Origin: Spirochaetales bacterium
GTDB lineage: Bacteria; Spirochaetota; Spirochaetia; Treponematales; UBA12059
Length of the DNA: 12,865 nucleotides
NCBI GenBank assembly: GCA_004525355.1
Contig: SPCK01000025.1
Coordinates: 1-12,865 of the forward strand
Direction of reading: 5' to 3'
Position numbers and translations under genes: made by a program. The notes beneath the pieces are model-generated. The model saw only the letters and a list, made by a program, of their open reading frames with translations. It was not told the origin of the DNA and did no database searches. How positions within the stretch are numbered: the first letter of the stretch is position 1; each line of letters opens with the position of its first letter. This document shows positions 1 to 5,609 of the stretch, in pieces.

Positions 1-91
1 CGACCTCCTTGATTAAGAGGTCTCCGGGCGCTACCCTTTAGGTAGGCATGGCGTATCCGGCCATGTCGGGCAAGCCATACCGGAGGCAGTC
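1..91 (+). promoter_or_regulatory. Hairpin-rich leader ahead of the ParB-like gene
   Basis: No gene is visible in these bases; the 5' side is cut by the window. Three inverted repeats follow one another: GACCTC(C)TT at 2-10 with AAGAGGTC at 15-22, CTACC at 31-35 with GGTAG at 41-45, and CATGGC at 47-52 with GCCATG at 60-65. A competing pairing is GGCATGGC (45-52) with GCCATACC (74-81, one mismatch), which ends next to the GGAGG at 82-86. CCTCC at 4-8 is also complementary to that GGAGG. The arrangement resembles a structured 5' leader or the end of a small RNA. It matches no riboswitch, tRNA or SRP RNA consensus that I know, and the regulatory reading is inference. Confidence 0.3.
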
Positions 92-484
92 GTGCAGGTT
101 GAAATCAAGAAAATCAAACTCAAGAAACGCGTTCGTAAGGACCTCGGCGATCTTGACGGCCTTGCGGACAGTATGGCGCGGCTCGGGCAGCTCCATCCCC
201 TGGTTATCACCAGGCGTTACGCGCTGATTTCAGGACGCCGCCGCCTCGCTGCCGCGGAATCCCTTGGGTGGGCCACGATTGAAGCAATAATGATGGAAGG
301 GCGCAACAAGGCCCAACTGCTGGAATTGGAACTTGACGAGAACCTGCAACGCTCTCCACTATCTACTGAAGAAGTCGAGGAAGCTCTGGCCAAACTGGAT
401 CGCTTGCGCAACCCGGGGTTTTTCATGCGGATTTGGCTGGCGATTATTTCATTCTTCCAGAGGATTTTCGGCAAGGAGGACTGA
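92..484 (+). CDS. Short ParB N-domain protein with hydrophobic C-terminal tail
   Basis: A 130-residue protein of the ParB/sulfiredoxin fold. The family hallmarks are in order: a LGQLHPLVI stretch at 31-39, the arginine-rich box SGRRRLAAA at 47-55 (equivalent to the GERRxRA nucleotide-binding motif) and DENLQRSPLS at 82-91 (equivalent to the ENxxR motif). In classical ParB these bind CTP. The helix-turn-helix DNA-binding domain and C-terminal dimerisation domain of full ParB (about 280-300 residues) are absent. Residues 110-125 are instead strongly hydrophobic and aromatic (GFFMRIWLAIISFFQR), suggesting membrane association. The GTG start at 92 follows GGAGG at 82-86 with a 5-nt gap. It overlaps nothing and is immediately followed by the next gene. 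It is unlikely to be the main chromosome-segregation ParB. Its DNA partner, if any, is unknown. The fold call is firm; the role is not. Confidence 0.85.
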   Translation: MQVEIKKIKLKKRVRKDLGDLDGLADSMARLGQLHPLVITRRYALISGRRRLAAAESLGWATIEAIMMEGRNKAQLLELELDENLQRSPLSTEEVEEALAKLDRLRNPGFFMRIWLAIISFFQRIFGKED

Positions 485-1441
485 GTGCCCGTTCGCGCTT
501 TCAGAGCTGCCATAGGATCGATGTTCTTGCTGCTCGTGGCCATCGGCCCGGGAACCGGGGTTGCTCGGGCCCAGACCAGGCAAGCTGTCGTCAAGATCGT
601 GTCCTTCAGCGCCGAAGGCGTCAATCAGGGCGAGGCTGGCACCATCGAGCGCATGGTGGCATCCCATATCGCGGAGTTCCGGATTTTTCGCGTCATCGAT
701 AACCAGGGTCACGAGCTCGCGCTGCAGGAGACGGAGATCGCCCTCGCCTCGGGATCCGATGCCGGACTCGTCACACTACCCAGTGCGGACTTCATCCTTT
801 CGGGCTCCCTTTCACACATCGGCGATCTCTATGTGCTCACGCTGAAAAACGTCAAGGTAGTCACCGGCGAGACAATGAGCGTTTCCGATACAGCGACATC
901 CCTGAACGACATAGCCATCGGGTCGCGCCTCCTGACGCGATCCCTGTTCGGGAAGGCCGATGTGGCAAGCGAAGACGCAAGCAGAATCGCCGTCGAGGCC
1001 GTTCCGGGCGGAGCTTTGCCCGCAGGTTCCGGGCAGAGTGATATCTCCCCATCGCCGACCTTGACTGCCCTCGCGGGTACATGGCGCGGCGACAAGGGCA
1101 TCGAGACCGTACGTATTTTCCCCAACGGCACTGGCTTGGCGATACTGAGCGGAGGCGGAACGCTCAAGCTTTCCGTCCGTACGGACGGTCCGATGGTGGA
1201 CATCGTCCAGGACCAGCCGAACGACCCACTCATGTACCGTGGACCAAACATCAACTTCGAGCTGGCCACGCTCATCGCGGAATCCGCCAGACCGATGCGA
1301 TGGATATTCAACCTGAGCGCCAACGGCGCCCTCCTCAGGGGAATCAAGCAATCGGTCGCGATACAGGGAGACGGCTCCTCGATACAGGTTGACAACCAGT
1401 ACGAGCGGGAAGCGGTCTGGCAACGACTCGGGCGATTCTAA
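485..1441 (+). CDS. Secreted TolB/CsgG-like protein, unknown function
   Basis: A 318-residue exported protein. Residues 1-29 look like a Sec signal peptide (basic start, hydrophobic 12-22, ARA|Q cleavage near 29). Residues 33-160 resemble the TolB-like/CsgG/FlgO N-terminal fold: a first strand VVKIVSF, a helix with IERMV, then FRVID and a later ADFILSGSL at 101-109, the usual 'aDyvlsGsl' signature of lipoproteins and periplasmic proteins that report or assemble envelope structures. After a Gly/Ser/Pro linker (about 174-192) there is a second domain (195-318) opening with LAGTWRGDKGIETVRIFPNG and ending in WQRLGRF. It looks like a small beta-rich module and I cannot name it. The GTG start is the base after the upstream stop and AAGGAGG at 473-479 sits 5 nt before it, so the two genes are surely co-transcribed. 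No catalytic residues are recognised. Confidence 0.8.
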   Translation: MPVRAFRAAIGSMFLLLVAIGPGTGVARAQTRQAVVKIVSFSAEGVNQGEAGTIERMVASHIAEFRIFRVIDNQGHELALQETEIALASGSDAGLVTLPSADFILSGSLSHIGDLYVLTLKNVKVVTGETMSVSDTATSLNDIAIGSRLLTRSLFGKADVASEDASRIAVEAVPGGALPAGSGQSDISPSPTLTALAGTWRGDKGIETVRIFPNGTGLAILSGGGTLKLSVRTDGPMVDIVQDQPNDPLMYRGPNINFELATLIAESARPMRWIFNLSANGALLRGIKQSVAIQGDGSSIQVDNQYEREAVWQRLGRF

Positions 1442-1452
1442 AAGGAGGAGAT

Positions 1453-1494
1453 CGAGGTACGTCAGATCCGGTCGGAATCGACTGACGAACCTCG
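1453..1494. terminator. Inverted repeat at convergent gene ends, possible terminator
   Basis: CGAGGTACGTCAG at 1453-1465 is the reverse complement of CTGACGAACCTCG at 1482-1494 apart from one position, and TCCG/CGGA (1467-1476) can extend pairing inside the loop. The repeat starts 11 bp after the stop of the plus-strand gene and covers the last codons and stop of the minus-strand ftsB-like gene. On the minus strand the hairpin is followed by a pyrimidine run ending TCCTTTT (rc of 1439-1448), a weak U-tract. On the plus strand there is none. It is best read as a terminator for the minus-strand gene, possibly blocking read-through both ways. Confidence 0.45.
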
Positions 1495-1908
1495 CCGCGG
1501 TGACAGGATCAGGCCGAACGCAACGACGAGCAGCCCCATGGCCAGGGCCGCGAGCTTGGATGCCGATTCGGACAAGACAGCTTTCGGCGTGAAAATGAGA
1601 CGTTTGCCCGGTCCGGGCGGACTGGCAGACCTCGAGGCGATCGAGAGGCGGATCGCTACCTCGTCCCTGGCAAGATAACCCAGCGCCCGCCCTTCCAGCG
1701 CGATGGTTCTGGCATCATGCCTGAGCGCATCCCAGACCGCGCTGTAGCCATCGTTCAACTCGCGTAGCGTTTCGATGTTTTCTGTCATTGCCTCGACGCT
1801 GACGCGCGCATCCCTGGTAGCCAGGATCCCTTGAGGGCCCAGGTAGATATTCATGAGGCAATAGGCGCATACGGCCGCCCAGGCGCCGTTCAGGAGTGAT
1901 CGTTTCAT
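1462..1908 (-). CDS. Septum formation initiator family protein (FtsB/DivIC-like)
   Basis: A 148-residue membrane protein with FtsB/DivIC architecture: a short cytoplasmic start, a transmembrane segment at about 8-24, a helical and probably coiled-coil stretch at 31-66 (TENIETLRELNDGY within it), then the conserved tail motif of the family, ALEGRALGYLARDEVAIRL at 70-88. In other bacteria FtsB/DivIC works with FtsL and FtsQ/DivIB to switch on septal peptidoglycan synthesis. An unusual addition is a second hydrophobic segment at about 118-137 after a proline/glycine linker, so both ends could be anchored. Typical FtsB is near 100 residues with one membrane segment. AGAGGG lies directly before the ATG, an unusually short spacing, but no later start keeps the first membrane segment. 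The gene converges on the TolB-like gene and diverges from the acidic-protein operon. I am fairly sure of the family. Confidence 0.8.
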   Translation of the reverse strand: MKRSLLNGAWAAVCAYCLMNIYLGPQGILATRDARVSVEAMTENIETLRELNDGYSAVWDALRHDARTIALEGRALGYLARDEVAIRLSIASRSASPPGPGKRLIFTPKAVLSESASKLAALAMGLLVVAFGLILSPRRGSSVDSDRI

Positions 1909-1989
1909 CCCTCTGATTAACGGCCGGAACTATATTCGCCTTGAACGGGTAAAACGGTACTGTCGACAAAATTGAGCATATCACTCTTG

Positions 1990-2018
1990 TTGACAACACT
2001 TTAAAGCGCGATTAGAGT
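1990..2018 (+). promoter_or_regulatory. Sigma70-type promoter of the acidic-protein/DUF115 operon
   Basis: TTGACA at 1990-1995 is a perfect -35 box. TAGAGT at 2013-2018 is a 4-of-6 match to the -10 box at the ideal 17-bp spacing. Transcription would start near 2025, leaving an untranslated leader of roughly 75-80 nt. The -35 box lies inside the odd palindrome TGTTG-A-CAACA (1988-1998), a conceivable operator. A second palindrome, TGTCGACA, is at 1961-1968. The whole 1909-2102 spacer contains no gene. Confidence 0.6.
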
Positions 2019-2051
2019 AAAACAGGGCTGTTCGTATTTTTTTCCATGCGT

Positions 2052-2075
2052 TTCTTGCCGATATAGAAGCAAGAA
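2052..2075 (+). promoter_or_regulatory. Hairpin in the operon leader
   Basis: TTCTTGC (2052-2058) and GCAAGAA (2069-2075) form a perfect 7-bp stem with a 10-nt loop, within the predicted untranslated leader and 28 nt before the ATG at 2103. No U-run follows, so it is not a usual terminator. It could affect mRNA stability or be a protein-binding site. Its function is inferred only from position. Confidence 0.35.
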
Positions 2076-2102
2076 CCATCCCGTTGACGGAGCGCGCACG
2101 CC

Positions 2103-4658
2103 ATGCAGACCAAGAATCAGCGAGGCAATGAAACACCGATCCCCACCGCCGATCAGGAACTGGAAAAGTACGGCGTCTGGGTTAAGGCTGAACCTCAGGA
2201 TATTGTGGAAGAACCGGAGACCGAACACGAGTTCCTGTCCGGCTCGGAGGCCACGTTGCCATCATTCGATGATGAAACAGCCGATCTCGGCCTTCCTCAA
2301 TCCCCCGAAACAGAGGATCTGACTTTTGGCGATTTCGATTTGCCGGATGTCGACGAAGAGCCATCCCTCGAAGAGCCATCGGCCTTGGAGGAACTCGAAG
2401 GTGAGGAGATGTTCCCGTCCATCTCGGGCGACAGCTCCATCCTCGAAATCGAGACTATTGGCGGCGATGAAACCGAGGAACTGAGCATCGAAGAGCTTGA
2501 AAGCAACCTCGACGAGGATATAATCGACGACTCCGTCATCGATATCCCGCTTGATGAACTCGAGGAAAGCATTCCCGAGCCACGCAAGGTTCAGCCATCC
2601 GACGAGCCAAAGCCCGCTCCCGCTGCGAGTCAGGCAGCCGGCTCATGGGAAGCGGCCGAGGAAATCAGCTTGGAGGACTTCGGCTTCAGTGATGACAATG
2701 AGCCTCTTGCCCATACTCCTCCCTCGCAGTCGTTTCTATCGTCAGGAAGCGAATCCGGCGATGCGGAAGCGGTCGATTTGTCCGAATTCGGCATTGACGA
2801 GGATATGGGAAAATCGGCGGAAGCCCCCGCCTCGGATGAATTCGAAGCCATTGACATAGATCTACAGTTCGACGACACGATCCCCGCCCCCGCCGATTCC
2901 GGCGAGGAAGGATTCTCGAACTTCTCTCTTGAAGACGTCGAGGATGTCAGCGACCTTGAACAGATCCCCAGCTCGTCATCCGCGATGGAAGACGTCACCG
3001 CAGATTTCGATAACCTTTCAGTTTCAAGCGTTTCTTCCCCGGCCGCCAAACCAGCAGAATCCCGAGCAGGTCTCGACTCTTTCATAGACAGTGAAACCGA
3101 TTCGGACGAGGACCTCCTTCCCGCGCTCGAGGAAGAAGAAGTCCGGCTGGACGCGAAATCGGGTAGATCTGCTGGATTCGACGACGTGCATGCCGTGGAA
3201 TCCGAGCTTGCTGGCGGTTCTCGGGGCAAACCCAGTGTTGAAGCCCCTTCCTCTGACCTCCTCAAGACGATAGCCGCCGAGCTTTCCGCAATCAAGGACG
3301 AATTGGTCAGCATGAGGAGCCAGCTCGGTTCGATGAAGGCTGCCCGGCCTCAGGAATCGGAAGAAATTCCGACGGATGAGGAAGCCGCAGGAGGATTCTT
3401 CGACGAAGAAGAAGACGACACCATTGCGCTTACGGGCGACGAACTGGATAACATTCTCAATACAGCCGACTTCACCGAGGAATCAGCATCGGGCGGCGAT
3501 GATCTCGTCGACGAGACCGTCCAGGATATCCTTCCAGAGAACGGTGATTACTCCAAGGCGGATGCTACCGGCATCGAGCCCTTCGGCCTGGATATCGAGG
3601 TCGAAGAATCCGCTCCTGTCGCCCATGAGCTGGCGCCCGGAATAAACCACGAAAACATCGAGGTTACTCCGCTTACCGAACTCACTGAAGACACCAGCTA
3701 TCTCGAGGCAGACGAAGATCTACCGGATATTGATAGCGATTTGGAAGGCGATTCCCTGGTCGAACAACCCCTGGTCGAGCCTGATGAAGCAGATCTCATC
3801 ATGGAATCCGACGAGGCCGTTCTGGTATCCGCGACCGACTTCCTTGAAGAAAGCCTCCCGGAGTTGGAAAGCGGCGATGAGCTGGATCTTGACGAAGAAG
3901 ATCTGGACGAATTGGTTCTCTCCATCGACGGGGCTGAAACGTCCACTCCGACGGCCGCAGTCGCCGAGACTCCCATCAACGAAATCGAGGATGATTTCTC
4001 GACGCTCGAAGAGCTGGGCGCGGATGACGAGCCGTACGACTACGACCTGCACAGCGAGGAAAGCGCCAACTTGACCGGGGACGAGCTTTCCGAAGGCGAC
4101 ATGGATCTTCTCGAGCTGGAAGAAGTCGAGGAACTCGAGGCGGTGGAAGAAACGAGCTTCGAGGACATGGATCGCGATGTTATCAAGCCATCCCAGCCGG
4201 TAGACGTTCATCCGGACGAGATCGCCATGACCCTGGACGATTCCTTCTTCGTGGAACCGGAAGAAAAGAAGCTGGAGCTGTCAGCGCCTTCCTCGATACA
4301 GATGCCCTCTTTTGGTTCATCGACACCGAGCGAGGCGGAAACTCCCTTCGAGGAGATTGAAGCAATTCCTGATTTCAATCAGGCGCCGCAAGAAATCGGC
4401 CCGATTGAAGAGCTTGAGCCGATGGCGCCTCCCAAACCCGCAGTGAAAAAACCAGCGGCCGCCAAGGCGGAACCCGTGCCCACAGCGATAAAGGCCGACT
4501 CTCCGGTACCGGACAAGCTCAAGGGCGACATCAAATCGGTACTGGTATACCTTGACCAGCTGCTCGCATCGCTTCCAGAAGAAAAGATCGAGGAATTCGC
4601 CTCTTCCGAGTACTACGAGACCTATAGAAAACTCTTTGACGAACTGGGGTTGCTCTGA
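2103..4658 (+). CDS. Large acidic low-complexity protein with conserved ends
   Basis: An 851-residue protein extremely rich in Glu, Asp, Ser and Leu, with no signal peptide or membrane segment, so presumably cytoplasmic. It looks modular. The N-terminus carries a compact motif, ELEKYGVWVKAEPQDIVEEP, at 19-38. The body has degenerate short acidic motifs: ISLEDFGFSDD 188-198, VDLSEFGIDED 224-234, FSNFSLEDVED 271-281, and LTGDEL twice at 443-448 and 657-662. A probable coiled coil lies at 384-413 (LLKTIAAELSAIKDELVSMR). A Pro/Ala/Lys hinge spans 771-803. The C-terminal helical module, 804-851, contains VYLDQLLASLPEEKIEEF and ends in FDELGLL. The ordered ends around a disordered acidic body suggest a scaffold or hub binding partners through repeated linear motifs. 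That is inference. GGAG at 2089-2092 is 10 nt before the ATG. It is first in the operon and the next gene starts 1 nt after its stop. Confidence 0.85.
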   Translation: MQTKNQRGNETPIPTADQELEKYGVWVKAEPQDIVEEPETEHEFLSGSEATLPSFDDETADLGLPQSPETEDLTFGDFDLPDVDEEPSLEEPSALEELEGEEMFPSISGDSSILEIETIGGDETEELSIEELESNLDEDIIDDSVIDIPLDELEESIPEPRKVQPSDEPKPAPAASQAAGSWEAAEEISLEDFGFSDDNEPLAHTPPSQSFLSSGSESGDAEAVDLSEFGIDEDMGKSAEAPASDEFEAIDIDLQFDDTIPAPADSGEEGFSNFSLEDVEDVSDLEQIPSSSSAMEDVTADFDNLSVSSVSSPAAKPAESRAGLDSFIDSETDSDEDLLPALEEEEVRLDAKSGRSAGFDDVHAVESELAGGSRGKPSVEAPSSDLLKTIAAELSAIKDELVSMRSQLGSMKAARPQESEEIPTDEEAAGGFFDEEEDDTIALTGDELDNILNTADFTEESASGGDDLVDETVQDILPENGDYSKADATGIEPFGLDIEVEESAPVAHELAPGINHENIEVTPLTELTEDTSYLEADEDLPDIDSDLEGDSLVEQPLVEPDEADLIMESDEAVLVSATDFLEESLPELESGDELDLDEEDLDELVLSIDGAETSTPTAAVAETPINEIEDDFSTLEELGADDEPYDYDLHSEESANLTGDELSEGDMDLLELEEVEELEAVEETSFEDMDRDVIKPSQPVDVHPDEIAMTLDDSFFVEPEEKKLELSAPSSIQMPSFGSSTPSEAETPFEEIEAIPDFNQAPQEIGPIEELEPMAPPKPAVKKPAAAKAEPVPTAIKADSPVPDKLKGDIKSVLVYLDQLLASLPEEKIEEFASSEYYETYRKLFDELGLL

Positions 4659-4659
4659 T

Positions 4660-5609
4660 ATGGGATTACTCGATAAAGCGTCCAAGAGCCGCCGACCGGC
4701 TATGGCTGGCGGGCTTTTGGCTCTGACCGAAAAAAAAAAGCGCTGATCGCGACAAAACCGGTCATTGAAGTTCGGCGTAATCCATCTCCTGCTCGATTAG
4801 CCACAGCCTTGGCGGCCATCGACCACCATTATCTCTACCCCTTCCTGGCCGCAGAAGCGTTCGCAGAATTTTCCGCCGATGATCGCGGCGCACTCTACTG
4901 CCTTTCCGATGAACGATACATTCCCGTTTCCTGGTACGGCCATGGCTTCTCCGACACCAATCCACCTGATCTGGACAAGGATACCATCCTGGCCATCCTC
5001 GATGAGGCAGAGGATGGCAGGGCAAGGTCCTTCGTACCCGCATGGGGAGAGAGCTTGGTGTCCCTTGAACTCATGACCGACCGCGAGATGATACTGGTTC
5101 GCTCGCCAGGCAATGAGGTGTTTCAGGCGTCTCTCGCGATCCGCTTGGCAGCCATGGAATTCCGCACCACGCGATTACATGGCGATCTGCCAGCGACCCT
5201 GTCACCGGACAACTATTTTTCCGCATTGCGCGCGGATCCGGGTTCCCGCTGTGCCCTCGAGGCCGGTATCTATGAACTGAACCTGGAACCATTCGTTTCA
5301 TGGTGCGTATCGGTATGTCCGCATGCACAACGGGCTTTTTTCCTTCTGGATTTCCTGCGTTTCCTGCAGGCTGTCGCGCACGATACGGCCACTGTACGGT
5401 CGACTGAACAAGAATCGGCTATCATCTCGCATTTTTCTCCGCGAGCTGCCGATCCCGAGCTCTTGGGATTCCAACTGGCTGCCTCCATGCATCGCGTTTT
5501 TGCGGCGCCCGCCAATACGATCCCGCACATTGAATCCTTCATTTCCATAGACCTTAGAGAATCCGGTTCTGCAAACCTCCTTGCGAGTTTCCTTTCAGAA
5601 AGACGATGA
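4660..5609 (+). CDS. Unrecognised protein made by a -1 frameshift at A10
   Basis: Read with a -1 shift at 4734-4740 this gives a 316-residue protein: 27 residues from the ATG at 4660, then 289 residues in the -1 frame to the TGA at 5607-5609. Without the shift, translation ends at TGA 4744-4746 after a 28-residue peptide (MGLLDKASKSRRPA... ending EKKKR). The -1 frame has no ATG or GTG start before its conserved-looking body. It closes upstream at TAA 4674-4676, and its only early options are CTG 4743 and TTG 4809, neither with a ribosome site. The ATG at 4660 is 1 nt after the upstream stop. The body starts IDHHYLYPFLAAEAFAEF and includes a helical, Cys-containing part near the middle (RAFFLLDFLRFLQAV). 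There is no membrane segment and no family I can name. The ATGA overlap with the DUF115 gene implies coupling. Alternatives are phase variation or a missing A in the assembly. Confidence 0.7.
4730..4746 (+). other. A10 slippery site followed by zero-frame stop
   Basis: Ten consecutive A (4730-4739) followed by G give, in the frame of the ATG at 4660, the codons GAA AAA AAA AAG CGC TGA. The last part is the heptamer A AAA AAG (4734-4740), the same as the -1 slippery site of E. coli dnaX, with the zero-frame stop two codons later. A run of this length is also prone to RNA-polymerase slippage (insertion of one A restores the frame) and to replication slippage. I found no convincing downstream stem-loop or upstream Shine-Dalgarno stimulator by eye, which favours transcriptional slippage over the full dnaX mechanism. 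Confidence 0.6.

Noticed and set aside
1..50. tRNA or SRP RNA fragment at the window start
   Set aside because: The first hairpin resembles an anticodon arm, but there is no T-arm GGTTCRA sequence, no valid anticodon context and no CCA end. The SRP tetraloop core is also absent.
1929..1957. Minus-strand promoter for the ftsB-like gene at TATAGT (1934-1929)
   Set aside because: The -10 is good but no acceptable -35 lies at 16-18 bp and there is no extended -10, so I do not list it.
2630..3313. Long minus-strand serine-rich frame opposite the acidic gene
   Set aside because: It is the mirror of GAA/GAG/GAC/GAT-rich codons read backwards. It has no ribosome site, no domain signal and lies entirely inside a well-supported gene. 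The same holds for the other antisense frames at 812-1423, 3720-4211, 6025-6597 and 10470-11468 (plus strand).
4809..5609. Independent start at TTG 4809 for the gene after the acidic protein
   Set aside because: No ribosome site precedes it, it leaves 150 bases of tightly packed operon unused, and open frame continues upstream of it to the A10 run where the ATG-initiated N-terminus joins.
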